Part shown: positions 8,966 through 18,260 of the stretch, one piece after another
Layout of the letters: each line of letters opens with the position of its first letter
Position numbering within the stretch: the first letter of the stretch is position 1
Assembly: GCF_030553075.1 (NCBI RefSeq)
Contig: NZ_CP130701.1
Coordinates: forward strand, 3,162,001 to 3,226,000
Direction: 5' to 3'
Origin: Halomonas sp. I5-271120
GTDB lineage: Bacteria; Pseudomonadota; Gammaproteobacteria; Pseudomonadales; Halomonadaceae
Length of the DNA: 64,000 nucleotides
Translations under genes and position numbers: made by a program
Notes under the pieces: model-generated
The model's input: only the letters and a program-made list of their open reading frames with translations
What the model was told of the DNA's origin: nothing
Database searches by the model: none

Positions 8966-11900
8966 ATGCGGGAACCCTCAGTCAACGAGCAGTTAGCGCT
9001 TTTCGGACACTTTTCCCTGACCCTGGGTGAGGACTGCCTGACCCAGTTCAGCTATGACAAGGTCAAGGCCCTGCTGGTCTACCTCCTGCTCCATGACCAG
9101 CCGGTCAACCGAGCGACCCTGGCCGAGCTTCTCTGGCCGGATCAGGGCCTGTCATCCGGCCGAACCAATCTGCGTCATGCCCTTCACTGTCTTCGCCAGT
9201 CACTGGGGGACGAGGCCGACCAGGTGCTGGTGGTCTCCCGCCAGACGATCGCCTTCAAGCTGCCCGAGCACTGGGCCTTCGACCTTCATGAGCTGCATGA
9301 TCTGCTCGACGGGGTGGCGAATATTCCCACGCTGGAAGCCATTCTCGACGCCTATCGTGGCGATCTCGTCGAGGAGCTGCAGCTCACCCCCTGCGCCGAG
9401 TTTCAGCGCTGGCTCCTCCAGGTGCGCAACGAGTGGCGCCAGCGGGTCATCGCCTTCGCCGAAACGGTCATCGAAGAACATGACGATGTGCCGGAGTCGC
9501 TGCTGCGCACCCTGGTCAGCCGGTTTTCCGGCTACGGCCCCTTCCACGAATGCTTGGTGCGACAACTGGCCGAGCAGGGGCAGTCGGCGGCCGCTCATGA
9601 AGAGTACAACGCCTATCTGCAGCTGTTGGCGCTGTCCGGTCAGCAGCCTGACCTCAGCTTTCTCCAGCTGGCCAGATACTGGTCCGACAGCCAGTCAGAG
9701 CTTTCGCCGATCACGCCGCAGGGTGCTTTCTCTCGGGCCATGGCCGCCGACAGTACGCCTCTCCAGGAAGATGAAATCGAGCAGCGACAGCTGTCGGTCA
9801 TGGCGATTCGTCTGAAGCTTGAAGGCGACTGGCAGGACCGCTCGGAGACCTGCGCCTGCTTGCGCCTGCAGATAGAGCTGCTGCGCTGGCTGGAAGAGCA
9901 ATGTCATCACCTGGGCGGCTTCTGGCTGACCGGCGCTACCGGTGGGCTGGGCCTTGCCTGCTTCGGCACGCATGGCCCGGCGCATCAGCTCGCTGAACTG
10001 GTCGCACTCTACGAGCACTGCCGTACCACGCTGCCCGAAGAAAGTCAGCGGCGCTGGTCCGGTGAAGGCGAGATGCCGCAATTCACTCTGTCTGCCGGGC
10101 TCAACAGCGGTCGGGTGGTCTATGTGCCTGAACGCCAGCTGGTAGACCCGCTCGGTCAGGTAACCCAGCGTTCTCTGGAACTGATGGGCGCGGCCGATGG
10201 CAGTGAGCTGGTGATCTCTCATGAATCCAGCCAGCACATGCCGCCGGCGCTGGATCTTCAGCCTCGACTGACCTCGCGGCTGGTGGCCTGCGACGGCAAG
10301 GTCCAGCTGCGGGCGCTGGTCCTTGGGGTCAACGAGGGCGGCCGCGATGCGATGCCGCCGAGCCTGGTGGGACGCGAGTCCGATCTGCGCAAGCTGCGCG
10401 ACGCCCTCGCTCGGGCAGGCATCGGTCTGCGCCAGAGCGTGTTGGTGCGCGGCCCCTCGGGCATGGGCAAGTCGGCGCTGATGGTGGCGTTTCGCCAGCT
10501 CGAACAGAGCCGTGAAGCGGCCATCTGCTGGCAGCCTGCGACACGCATGGCTGCCCAGACGCCCTACAGCGTGGCGCGCACCCTGCTGCGCTGGCACCTG
10601 GAAGCAGAGCCCAGCGAAGCGCTGCTGGATGAGTTGCTGGAGGGGTATCCGGCGCTGGAGATCGATGACAACCAGCGCCGGCTGCTGGCCGAGGCTCTGG
10701 GCATCTGCCACAGCGACGAGGCGATACTGATCCAGAGCGGCGAGGCGGTCGAACTGGTAGCTCGATTGCTACAGCAGCTGATCGAGGCCTTGACCCAGGA
10801 CTGTCCGCTGGTCTTGATGCTCGATGATCTGCAGTGGCTCGATGAGCCGTCCTACAAGGTGCTCGCCGCTCTGCAGACGCGTTTGCCGATCAACTGTCCG
10901 CTGCTGCTGGTGGCAAGCCATCACGGCCGCGAATCGTTGCCTTCCAAGCTGCACTGGGACCAGCAGATCACGCTGGGTCGCCTGGACAATCAGCAGTCTT
11001 CGAACCTGCTTTCTCAGCTGGCGCGACGCTACCGTTTGCATCTCAGCCCGCGCCTGCGCAGCCAGTTGATCGAGCGCTGCGATGGGGTGCCGCTGTATTT
11101 GCAGGAGATCTGTCGTCGCCTGGACATGGAGCGTCGCGAAGGGCGTAGCGTGCAGATCGATGAGTTGCCGCAGGGCTTGCTGGGCCTGTTGGCGAGCCGT
11201 ATCGATCAGCTTGACGCCGACCGGGAGGTGGCCCAGATCGCCGCCGTGCTGGGGCGTCAGTTCCGCATGGACTTTCTTGCAGAGTGCAGCGGCTGGGAGG
11301 CCGCGCGACTCAAGCAGGCGCTTGAACAGATGTTGCGCCTCGAGGTCATCGAACCCTGCACGTCCTCGCCCGAGTGCGAATACCAGTTCAGCCACCAGCT
11401 CCTTCAGGAAGCCGCGTACCTTTCATGCCCGCGGGATGTCAGGGTGTCCATTCATCGCCAGGTGGTCAGCCTGATCGAAGAGCGCTTTCCGATCTGGATC
11501 AGTCGTCATCCGGGCGACTTTGCCACTCATCTGCGACGCAGCGGGCACTATGCTCGCGGTGCCCGTTACTTCGAGCTGGCGGCCCGCGAGGCGCTCAAGG
11601 TCAGTGCCAATCGTACGGCCCTGAAGATGGCCGACGAGGGCTTGGCCAGTCTGCGCCAGGTCGAAGACAGCGCCGAGCGGGAGATCAGCCTACTGACCGT
11701 GCGCGGTCAGGCGGCTTTCGCCATGGAAGGGCATGCCTCGCCCACTGCGCATGAAAGCTTCGTGCGAGCGCGAGACTTGCTGGCGGCCCAGCAGGAATCT
11801 CAGGAAGCGTCGCAGGAGGCCTCTCAGCAGGAGCAGGCCGACGATGAGAGCGATCTCGAGCAGCGCTTCCTGGTCAAATGGGGGCTCTGGGTCGGCTGCA

Positions 11901-12892
11901 GTCAGCGGCATGCCCATGCCGATGCCTTCTCGCTGGCCTCTCAGCTGGCGGGGCTGGCTGCTCGTCTCGAAGACCCTCGCTATCTGCGTCTGGCCGACTA
12001 TGCCCGAGCCAGCTGCGAATACTGGGCCGGAAGCATCCGTCAGGCCTACGCTCACCTGGAAGAGGTCGATCCGCTGCATCAGCCGATGATGATCGAGTGG
12101 CTACCGTTCTCCGATCATCCTCAGGTGGCTGCTGCCTGCTATCAGGGCTGGGCGCTGTGCCTGCGTGGCGACTATCGCCGAGCAGAGGTGCAGGCAGAGG
12201 CGGCGATTCGTCTCGCCGAAAGCCTCAATCATCCGGGCTCGCTTGCTATGGCCTTGATGTATGCCGCTGCCGTCTATCGACAGCTGGGGCATGTGCATCT
12301 GGTCAGTCGCCGCGCGCAGCGTGCCTTCGAACTCACTGGCACGCCGGATCTGCACTTATGGCAGATGTCGTCCCAGAGTCTCTTGGGTTGGGAGAAGGCG
12401 CTGGCGGGTGATCGTGAAGGGCTCAAGGTGATCGAGGCCTGCATGGAGGAGTTCGATGCCATTTCTGGCCGTCATCGCTACCAGACGCCGATGTTGTGGT
12501 GGATCGATGCGCTGGTCGTGTGTGAAGAGTTCGAGCGCGCCGAAGACTATCTCGATCAGTGCCTGCTGGTGGCGCAGGAGCGCAGCTCGCTCTACATGCC
12601 GGAGCTGGCCATTCAGCTGGCGCGGGTGCGCCACCGTCTTGGCCATCCGGTCGAGGAAGTGCGCCGTCTGGCCGAGCAGGCGCTGGAGCAGGCCCGCGAG
12701 CACGATAACCTCCATCAACAGCTGAATGCCCTGGAGCTTTGGCTGACGCTGGTGGACCCGCAGGATGTGGCAGCGCGTGATGCGTTCCGCAAGCTTTTGG
12801 GTAGCGTGAGCGTCAGCGATGCGCCGGTACTCATGCGCTGGCGGACCCTGCTTGATCACCGGCTGGAGGCGCCGGCGCGGGCGGAAAGCTAG
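8966..12892 (+). CDS. Very large SARP/BTAD regulator with cyclase-like, AAA ATPase and TPR domains
   Basis: Encodes 1308 residues. Residues about 8-105 form an OmpR-type winged helix as in SARP activators (KVKALLVYLLLHDQPVNRATLAELLWP, NLRHALHCLRQSL); 110-240 form a bacterial transcriptional activator (BTAD) helical domain. About 270-450 resembles a degenerate class III nucleotide cyclase domain (LSAGLNSGRVVY). An AAA/STAND ATPase follows, opening with LVGRESDLRKLRDAL, with Walker A GPSGMGKSAL near residue 496 and Walker B LVLMLDDLQWLDE near 615. The last 450 residues are TPR-like helices. A Gln/Glu/Ser-rich linker (QEASQEASQQEQ) lies near residue 950. This plan matches MalT/AfsR-like signal-responsive activators, which oligomerise with ATP. 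Neither ligand nor target is evident. The gene is not in an obvious operon. Confidence 0.8.
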   Translation: MREPSVNEQLALFGHFSLTLGEDCLTQFSYDKVKALLVYLLLHDQPVNRATLAELLWPDQGLSSGRTNLRHALHCLRQSLGDEADQVLVVSRQTIAFKLPEHWAFDLHELHDLLDGVANIPTLEAILDAYRGDLVEELQLTPCAEFQRWLLQVRNEWRQRVIAFAETVIEEHDDVPESLLRTLVSRFSGYGPFHECLVRQLAEQGQSAAAHEEYNAYLQLLALSGQQPDLSFLQLARYWSDSQSELSPITPQGAFSRAMAADSTPLQEDEIEQRQLSVMAIRLKLEGDWQDRSETCACLRLQIELLRWLEEQCHHLGGFWLTGATGGLGLACFGTHGPAHQLAELVALYEHCRTTLPEESQRRWSGEGEMPQFTLSAGLNSGRVVYVPERQLVDPLGQVTQRSLELMGAADGSELVISHESSQHMPPALDLQPRLTSRLVACDGKVQLRALVLGVNEGGRDAMPPSLVGRESDLRKLRDALARAGIGLRQSVLVRGPSGMGKSALMVAFRQLEQSREAAICWQPATRMAAQTPYSVARTLLRWHLEAEPSEALLDELLEGYPALEIDDNQRRLLAEALGICHSDEAILIQSGEAVELVARLLQQLIEALTQDCPLVLMLDDLQWLDEPSYKVLAALQTRLPINCPLLLVASHHGRESLPSKLHWDQQITLGRLDNQQSSNLLSQLARRYRLHLSPRLRSQLIERCDGVPLYLQEICRRLDMERREGRSVQIDELPQGLLGLLASRIDQLDADREVAQIAAVLGRQFRMDFLAECSGWEAARLKQALEQMLRLEVIEPCTSSPECEYQFSHQLLQEAAYLSCPRDVRVSIHRQVVSLIEERFPIWISRHPGDFATHLRRSGHYARGARYFELAAREALKVSANRTALKMADEGLASLRQVEDSAEREISLLTVRGQAAFAMEGHASPTAHESFVRARDLLAAQQESQEASQEASQQEQADDESDLEQRFLVKWGLWVGCSQRHAHADAFSLASQLAGLAARLEDPRYLRLADYARASCEYWAGSIRQAYAHLEEVDPLHQPMMIEWLPFSDHPQVAAACYQGWALCLRGDYRRAEVQAEAAIRLAESLNHPGSLAMALMYAAAVYRQLGHVHLVSRRAQRAFELTGTPDLHLWQMSSQSLLGWEKALAGDREGLKVIEACMEEFDAISGRHRYQTPMLWWIDALVVCEEFERAEDYLDQCLLVAQERSSLYMPELAIQLARVRHRLGHPVEEVRRLAEQALEQAREHDNLHQQLNALELWLTLVDPQDVAARDAFRKLLGSVSVSDAPVLMRWRTLLDHRLEAPARAES

Positions 12893-12896
12893 CGGC

Positions 12897-12952
12897 GACC
12901 TAGACCTGGGACTTGAGACCTAGGACTTGAGACCTAGAACGCGAGCTGAGGG
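12897..12952 (+). repeat. 14-bp tandem repeat, four units
   Basis: Units GACCTAGACCTGGG, ACTTGAGACCTAGG, ACTTGAGACCTAGA and ACGCGAGCTGAGGG follow the stop of the large regulator. The central unit is 12 of 14 identical to the unit at 30814 (ACTTGAGACATAGC in register). Confidence 0.85.
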
Positions 12953-13012
12953 CGCGACTATCAGCGCGCACCTAGCGCACTTAGTGAGCATGAGGAAATA
13001 GGGCGCATGACG

Positions 13013-13050
13013 AAAAACGGCCCATCCGCCTGGCGGATGGGCCGTTCTGT
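13013..13050. terminator. Bidirectional terminator between the large regulator and the ykgJ-like gene
   Basis: ACGGCCCATCCGCC pairs with GGCGGATGGGCCGT, with AAAAA on the left and TTCTGTT on the right. It lies between convergent genes. Confidence 0.85.
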
Positions 13051-13093
13051 TGCTGGGCGAAAAGCATCGGTCGGGTGGAAGCGCCTCGGTGTG

Positions 13094-13399
13094 TCAGGTC
13101 ATGGTTTCCCAGGCGGCGATTCGTGCCAGCGCTTCTTCGCGATCGCTGCCGCAAAGCTCCTGATCGAAGTCGAAACGCGCGCAGACGGCAGGGCGGCTTG
13201 GGTCGCCAAACAATCGGCAGAGGTTGTCATCATCGAGCTGCACGCAGCGCACGCCGGCCGGCTTGCCCTCAGGCATGCCGGGAATCGCTGAGCTGATCGA
13301 GGGGGCGATGCAGCAGGCACCGCAGCCCGGGCGGCATTCGCCGGTGGCGTGAGCGGAGGTAGACGCCGCGGCCTGGGTACTGGCAATCAGTCGGCTCAT
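13094..13399 (-). CDS. YkgJ-family cysteine cluster protein
   Basis: Encodes 101 residues. Cysteines occur in the pattern of the YkgJ/CxxCxxCC zinc/iron-chelating family: ECRPGCGACCIAPSIS near residue 21, then RCVQLDDDNLCRLF and PAVCARFDFD. The family is widespread and its function unknown. The ATG overlaps the queD stop as ATGA (13396-13399), indicating translational coupling at the end of the queC-queE-queD operon. That context suggests, without proving, a link to queuosine synthesis or to metal supply for it. Confidence 0.8.
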   Translation of the reverse strand: MSRLIASTQAAASTSAHATGECRPGCGACCIAPSISSAIPGMPEGKPAGVRCVQLDDDNLCRLFGDPSRPAVCARFDFDQELCGSDREEALARIAAWETMT

Positions 13400-14235
13400 G
13401 GCGTTCGCTCCGCAATGGCTCCCTTGCCGATGCCCTCGAAGGCCTGGACCCGCGTGACCTGGCCGGTTTCCGCAGCGATCTCGCCGGCAAGCCAGGCGGC
13501 GATCTGCTCGATGGTGGTGGCCGTCGGCAGGATCAGGCAGCGCTCGCGGGGCAGGCGCAGCAGGAAGTCGCCCTGGGGCGCGCGATAGCGCGTCGTGAGC
13601 TCACCCTGAGCAACGTCCTTGTCTTCGACATCGCTCTCATCGACGAGATAACGATCCGCCATGCGGCTGGCCCATTCGGCCTCCAGCGCCGGGGCGCGTT
13701 CGCCTGTCTGCCAGATATGGAGCGGCGAACGATGCCCGTGGGCGATGCGCTGGCAGTTACCTGCGTGGCGGCGCAGTCCGTGGCTATAGGTGTAGGCAGC
13801 ACCCGACAGGGCTTCATCCTCGAAGGTGAGGCGAATCGCGCTGACCCGCGGCGGTGGGTCTTGCAGCATCTCCTCGCTGAAGCGCTCGGCAAGCCCTGTC
13901 GGTGTGATCTCCGCCCAGGGCACCAGAGTGAAGGCCTGGTGCGGGCCGCGCACCTCCATGGCGTAGGGCGTGGTGGTGCGGATCGCGAGGCCTTCCAGGC
14001 ATTCGCTGACCGTCACGCCCGGCGCCTCGGTCGGTACGATCAGGGTGTGGTCGGCACCGTCGTCCAGCCGCGACTTGATCCACGGCTTGACGTGGCCGAA
14101 ATCAAACAGCATGCCATCCTCGCCGAGTTCGCCGTCGAGTTCGGCATTCACCTGCCAACTGACACCGATCAGGCCACGTGTTGGGCACCATAGCGAGGCG
14201 TCGAGATGGGTCAGGCCATTGACGAAGAGGGTCAT
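13396..14235 (-). CDS. queD: 6-carboxytetrahydropterin synthase-like protein with two T-fold halves (QueD family)
   Basis: Encodes 279 residues, about twice the length of classical QueD (about 120). QueD converts dihydroneopterin triphosphate to 6-carboxytetrahydropterin, the second step of 7-deazaguanine synthesis. The N-terminal half resembles the family strand-helix segment (GEDGMLFDFGHVKPWI, DHTLIVP), while the putative zinc and catalytic residues appear only in the second half (YSHGLRRHAGNCQRIAHGHR: His, Cys and HGH). This looks like a tandem duplication in which each half keeps part of the site. ATG 14235 overlaps the queE stop by one base (TGATG), so translation is coupled. ATG 14280 would overlap queE further and is unlikely. 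Confidence 0.82.
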   Translation of the reverse strand: MTLFVNGLTHLDASLWCPTRGLIGVSWQVNAELDGELGEDGMLFDFGHVKPWIKSRLDDGADHTLIVPTEAPGVTVSECLEGLAIRTTTPYAMEVRGPHQAFTLVPWAEITPTGLAERFSEEMLQDPPPRVSAIRLTFEDEALSGAAYTYSHGLRRHAGNCQRIAHGHRSPLHIWQTGERAPALEAEWASRMADRYLVDESDVEDKDVAQGELTTRYRAPQGDFLLRLPRERCLILPTATTIEQIAAWLAGEIAAETGQVTRVQAFEGIGKGAIAERTP

Positions 14236-14876
14236 CAGTCGATCCCCGCGATCTTGTGAGTCTGCAGTGACAGCTGCCATTGAGGTGCACTCAGGCAGTA
14301 GTCAACGACGTCGGCCATGGTATTGCCGTCTCCGCCCAGCGGGCCGAGGTCCATGGGCTGCAGATAGAAGTGGCGAAAGTTGAGCCCGGCGAAACGCTCG
14401 GGTGGGGCGTGCTGTTGCGGATAGACCAGCTTCAGCTCGTCGCCTGCCGTGATGGCAAGCGAGGTATCGCCCTTGGGGCTGACACACAGCCAGTCGATAC
14501 CGGCCGGCGGGGTGAGCGTGCCGTTGGTCTCCACCGCGACCTCGAAATCGCGGGCATGCAGCGCCTCGATCAACGGTGAGTCCAGTTGCAGCAGCGGCTC
14601 ACCGCCGGTGAAGACTACGTAGCGCTGGCCGCCGGGCACCGCGGGCCAAAGCGCGGCGAGATGATCGGCGAGCCCTTCAGCGTCGTGAAAGCGACCGCCA
14701 TTCTGCCCGTCGGTACCGACGAAGTCGGTATCGCAGAAGCGGCAGGCGCTGGTGGCTCGATCCTGTTCGCGCCCCGACCAGAGATTGCAGCCGGAGAAGC
14801 GGCAGAAAACGCTGGCACGCCCGGCCCGGGCCCCTTCGCCCTGCAGGGTATAGAAGGCCTCTTTGACGCTATACAT
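14235..14876 (-). CDS. queE: 7-carboxy-7-deazaguanine synthase (radical SAM)
   Basis: Encodes 213 residues. QueE rearranges 6-carboxytetrahydropterin to 7-carboxy-7-deazaguanine using a 4Fe-4S cluster and S-adenosylmethionine. It begins [15 protein letters not shown], typical of the family. The cluster cysteines lie in an extended CX14CX2C arrangement, with the first in [10 protein letters not shown] and the last pair in [10 protein letters not shown], as in proteobacterial Que[14 protein letters not shown] is the SAM-binding glycine motif, and AVETNGT and SPKGD follow. Its start overlaps the queC stop by eight bases and its stop overlaps the queD start, so the three genes are tightly coupled. 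Confidence 0.93.
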   Translation of the reverse strand: MYSVKEAFYTLQGEGARAGRASVFCRFSGCNLWSGREQDRATSACRFCDTDFVGTDGQNGGRFHDAEGLADHLAALWPAVPGGQRYVVFTGGEPLLQLDSPLIEALHARDFEVAVETNGTLTPPAGIDWLCVSPKGDTSLAITAGDELKLVYPQQHAPPERFAGLNFRHFYLQPMDLGPLGGDGNTMADVVDYCLSAPQWQLSLQTHKIAGID

Positions 14877-15639
14877 CGTGGCGCCCTTCGCCTGAGTCAG
14901 CGCTGGTTTCTGCGTCAGAGCCGGGCCGCTGTGATGCGGCAGCTTTTTCATCCGAGCCGGATCGCTGTGAAGAGGAATAGCCCAGCGGGTCGCTCAAGCC
15001 ATGGTGAGCAAAGGCGGCCAGGCGCTCTCGGCAGCTGCCACACTCGCCGCATGCCAGGGGCTCGCCCAGGTAGCAGGTCCAGGTGTTGGCGTAGTCCAGC
15101 CCCATGGCGAGGCCGTCAGCCAGGATCTCGTGCTTGCCCTTGTGCAGATAGGGCGCCTCGATGGTCACCGGAGAGAAATTGGCGATGGCCGCGACGTCGT
15201 TCATCTTTTCTACGAACTCGGGCCGGCAATCCGGATACAGCACGTGATCGCCGCCGTGGGCGCCGTAGAAAACGCGATCGGCGCCGATGTTCACCGCCTG
15301 AGCGATGGCCAGCGACAAAAGGATCATATTGCGGTTCGGCACCACGGTGGCGCTCAGGTTGTCGGCATCGTAGTCGCCGCCGGGCAGTGCCTGGGAGGCG
15401 TCGGTGAGAGCTGAGCTATCTATCAGGCCGTGAATGGCGCGGATATCGACGATCTGATGGGCGATCCCGAGTTGCTCACAGACCTGTTTGGCGGTGTCGA
15501 GTTCACGGGCGTGCCGCTGCCCGTAGTTGAACGACAGGGCGTGGAGCTCATAGCCCTCGCGGCGGGCCCGGTGCAGCACCGTATAGGAGTCCATGCCGCC
15601 GGAGTAGATCACCACGGCACGGGGAGTTGAAGAGGTCAT
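14869..15639 (-). CDS. queC: 7-cyano-7-deazaguanine synthase
   Basis: Encodes 256 residues. QueC makes preQ0 from 7-carboxy-7-deazaguanine, ammonia and ATP. The PP-loop is [11 protein letters not shown] near residue 13; the core has [26 protein letters not shown] and YGAHGGDH; zinc-binding cysteines are in [19 protein letters not shown]. The start at 15639 has AAGGA upstream; a longer open frame to 15957 has no family support. After the normal end (GLSDPLGYS) there is an unusual 35-residue Ser/Gly/Asp/Glu-rich tail absent from most QueC proteins. It is the first gene of the queC-queE-queD-ykgJ operon. Confidence 0.93.
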   Translation of the reverse strand: MTSSTPRAVVIYSGGMDSYTVLHRARREGYELHALSFNYGQRHARELDTAKQVCEQLGIAHQIVDIRAIHGLIDSSALTDASQALPGGDYDADNLSATVVPNRNMILLSLAIAQAVNIGADRVFYGAHGGDHVLYPDCRPEFVEKMNDVAAIANFSPVTIEAPYLHKGKHEILADGLAMGLDYANTWTCYLGEPLACGECGSCRERLAAFAHHGLSDPLGYSSSQRSGSDEKAAASQRPGSDAETSADSGEGRHDV

Positions 15640-15838
15640 GGAGATGTCCTTTCGGAGAATTTGTTTAGGCCGCAGCCTGGCGGCGCGGACGCCCGGGATC
15701 CGGTCCGGACGAGCCGCGCATTGTAGAGACTGGCGTCGCCGCTGACTAGCGCCGGCCGCTGTCATGCCTTCGCCATGTCTCTGACATGGGGTCGTCATGG
15801 CATTTGCCGAGGATATCGACATCACCGGAGGAACCCTG

Positions 15839-17551
15839 ATGCTCGATATCGAACGCCTGATCGACGACAAGTACCCCGCCCTCAATGGTCGCGCGCCCCT
15901 GGTGCGCCAGCCAGCCATGGGGTTGTTGCGACGCTTGATGCATGAGGATGAGGTCAACGACTTTCTGGCGCGGCACCGCGACGCTGGCCCTTTCGAGTTC
16001 GTAGATCATGTGCTGGAGCATTTCCGCTTCAGCTACATGGCCTCGGCCAGGGATCGATGCAACATCCCCAGCGAAGGGCGAGTCGTGATCGTCGCCAACC
16101 ATCCGCTGGGGACCCTGGATGGCCTGGCGCTGCTCAAGCTGGTGGGAGAGGTGCGCCGCGACGTCAAGGTGATGGTCAACGATCTGCTGTGGGAGTTCGT
16201 GCCGCTGCGGCCCTTGCTGCTGCCGGTCGACAACCTGACCGGCAAGGGGTACCGGAAGACTGCGCGCGCCGGAAATGAAGCGCTGATGGCAGAGCAAGCG
16301 GTCATCGTCTTCCCCGCCGGTGAGGTGTCCCGGGCAGGGCCCTCGGGGATCAAGGATGGTCCCTGGCTTAGTGGTTTCCTGCACCTGGCCCGCAAGGCGA
16401 ATGCCCCGATCCTGCCGGTGCATGTGGGCGGGCGCAATTCCGCGTTGTTCTATTCGCTTTCGATGATCTATCGCCCGCTGGGCGGGCTGCTGCTGGTCAA
16501 TGAGATGTTCAAGAAGCACGCCATGGATCTGCCTATCCGAATCGGGGAGCCCATTCCCCTGGCGCGCTTCGATTTGCCGACGCTGCCCAACCGCACCAAG
16601 CTCAAGCTGCTGCGCAAGCACGTCTATCGGCTAGCCAAGAATCGCTCTCCGCTTTTTGTCACCGAACGGCCGATCGCTCACCCGGAGCCGCGCCAGGCCT
16701 TGCGTGCCGAGCTGGATCAGGCGCAGTGCCTGGGTATGACCAAGGAGGGCATGCGGATTCTTCTGCACGACTATCGCGCGGACTCGGTGGTGATGCGCGA
16801 GTTGGGGCGATTGCGCGAGCTGACCTTCAGACGCGTGGGAGAGGGGACCGGTGAGCACCGTGATCTGGATGACTATGACCGCCATTATCAGCACCTGCTG
16901 GTATGGGACGACAAGGCCATGGAGATAGCCGGTGCCTACCGTCTGGCGAGGGTCGGTGAGGTATTGAACACCCATGGCGTCGAAGGCCTCTATTCGGCGT
17001 CGTTATTCGACTGTTCAGGGGAGTGGCTGGCGAGTGTCGGTGAGGGTATCGAGCTGGGGCGCAGCTTCGTGCAGCCTCGCTACTGGGGGCGGCGCAGTCT
17101 GGACCTGCTCTGGTTTGGCATCGGCGCCTACTTGAAGGCTAATCCGTCGATCGCCTGGATGGTCGGCCCGGTATCGCTCTCCAATGCCATTCCACGAGCT
17201 GCCCTGGAGTTGCTGGTGTACTACTACCAGCACTATTACGGCGCCAATGAGTCAGGCGTGCGCGCCCGCGCGCCGTTTCGGGTGTCGTCGGCGACGGTTG
17301 AGGAGGCCAGTGCGCTGTTTTGCCACGAGGATGCTGTTGCCGACTTCAAGGTGCTCAAGCAACAGCTCGGCATGCATGGTGTGACGGTGCCGGCGCTCTA
17401 CAAGCATTACACCGAGCTGTGCACGTCAGGCGGTGTGCAGTTCCTGGACTTCAGCGTCGATGCCGACTTTGGTTACTGCGTGGACGGTCTGGTTCGGGTC
17501 GAGGTCGCAAAGGTGAAGGCGAAGAAGCGGGCGCGCTATATGGGCGAGTGA
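15839..17551 (+). CDS. Two-domain acyltransferase: lysophospholipid acyltransferase plus GNAT N-acyltransferase (OlsF-like)
   Basis: Encodes 570 residues. The N-terminal domain (about 1-260) is a PlsC-type acyltransferase with the HPLGTLDG variant of the HX4D box ([18 protein letters not shown]) and a [11 protein letters not shown] motif. The C-terminal half (about 290-550) resembles acyl-ACP-dependent N-acyltransferases of the OlsB/hemolysin group ([47 protein letters not shown]). This fusion matches OlsF, which in Serratia makes ornithine lipids by N- and then O-acylation, so a membrane aminolipid synthase is the best inference. ATG 15839 has GGAGGAACC upstream; the earlier in-frame ATG at 15797 lacks this. 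It is divergent from queC. Confidence 0.78.
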   Translation: MLDIERLIDDKYPALNGRAPLVRQPAMGLLRRLMHEDEVNDFLARHRDAGPFEFVDHVLEHFRFSYMASARDRCNIPSEGRVVIVANHPLGTLDGLALLKLVGEVRRDVKVMVNDLLWEFVPLRPLLLPVDNLTGKGYRKTARAGNEALMAEQAVIVFPAGEVSRAGPSGIKDGPWLSGFLHLARKANAPILPVHVGGRNSALFYSLSMIYRPLGGLLLVNEMFKKHAMDLPIRIGEPIPLARFDLPTLPNRTKLKLLRKHVYRLAKNRSPLFVTERPIAHPEPRQALRAELDQAQCLGMTKEGMRILLHDYRADSVVMRELGRLRELTFRRVGEGTGEHRDLDDYDRHYQHLLVWDDKAMEIAGAYRLARVGEVLNTHGVEGLYSASLFDCSGEWLASVGEGIELGRSFVQPRYWGRRSLDLLWFGIGAYLKANPSIAWMVGPVSLSNAIPRAALELLVYYYQHYYGANESGVRARAPFRVSSATVEEASALFCHEDAVADFKVLKQQLGMHGVTVPALYKHYTELCTSGGVQFLDFSVDADFGYCVDGLVRVEVAKVKAKKRARYMGE

Positions 17552-17615
17552 GACTGGCTAATTGGAACTGGGCTAGACAGACAGGCTTGGGCGGAACCGG
17601 TGGGCGGCGAGGCAG

Positions 17616-17675
17616 AGCAGGGCGCAACAAAGCAGGTCGAGAAATAGCAGGTCGAGCAATAGCGGGGCCAGGCGA
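17616..17675 (+). repeat. 15-bp tandem repeat, four units
   Basis: Contiguous units AGCAGGGCGCAACAA, AGCAGGTCGAGAAAT, AGCAGGTCGAGCAAT and AGCGGGGCCAGGCGA. It lies between the OlsF-like gene and the SRPBCC gene; the two central units differ at one base. Confidence 0.85.
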
Positions 17676-17800
17676 AAGTAGGCTGAACCGTATCGCAGCT
17701 GCTGGCCGCGCAAAGAGGCCGGTGGTGCAAGGATGCTGGTCTTGATGAGGCGGGCTGGTTACCCTCGGGGTATCTGCGCACCAGCAACCGGAACTCGAAT

Positions 17801-18211
17801 ATGGCCACTATCGAACACAGCGCGACATTGCCGGCGACGCCGGAGCGGGTCTTCGAGCTACTCAAGAGGGTCGAGGACTTCGCCGAGTATTCTGACCTGA
17901 TCGAGTCCATCGAGCCCCTGGGGGATGACCGCTACCGCTGGCATGTCAGGGCGGTCGGCGTCGACTGGACCTTCGACGTGGCGATTACAGAATCCCGTGC
18001 CCCGGAGCGGTTGGCCTGGGAGTCCATCGACGGGGTGAAGAATCAGGGCTGTTATCGACTGACGCCGGTGCCTGAAGGGACGCATGTTTCCCTCACGCTC
18101 GACTACGTGATCAAGAATCGCCTGGTGGAGCGGGCCGTCAACAAGGCGGCCCGCCCGCTGGTGAGCAGGGTCAGCCGACAGATTCTCGAACGCGTCGAGG
18201 CGCGGCTATGA
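17801..18211 (+). CDS. SRPBCC-family (START/cyclase fold) ligand-binding protein
   Basis: Encodes 136 residues with the polyketide cyclase/coenzyme-Q-binding pattern: an opening strand IEHSATLPATPERVFELLKR, then DFAEYSDLIESIEPL, a central WTFDVAITESRAPERLAWES, and a long C-terminal helix AARPLVSRVSRQILERVEAR. Such proteins bind hydrophobic ligands; the ligand here cannot be told. It appears monocistronic, ending at a perfect 20-bp palindrome. Confidence 0.78.
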   Translation: MATIEHSATLPATPERVFELLKRVEDFAEYSDLIESIEPLGDDRYRWHVRAVGVDWTFDVAITESRAPERLAWESIDGVKNQGCYRLTPVPEGTHVSLTLDYVIKNRLVERAVNKAARPLVSRVSRQILERVEARL

Positions 18212-18220
18212 CCTTGATCG

Positions 18221-18240
18221 GCCCGTCGAGCTCGACGGGC
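18221..18240. terminator. Perfect 20-bp palindrome, probable terminator
   Basis: GCCCGTCGAG and CTCGACGGGC pair with no unpaired bases in sequence (the hairpin must open a few central bases). A weak T-rich stretch (TTGTC, then CTTTT) follows. It lies between convergent genes. Confidence 0.6.
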
Positions 18241-18260
18241 TTGTCATCACGGGCTTTTCA

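Noticed and set aside
15640..15838. preQ1 riboswitch before queC
   Set aside because: No short C-rich/A-rich preQ1-I type fold could be recognised in the leader; the segment is GC-rich and unremarkable.
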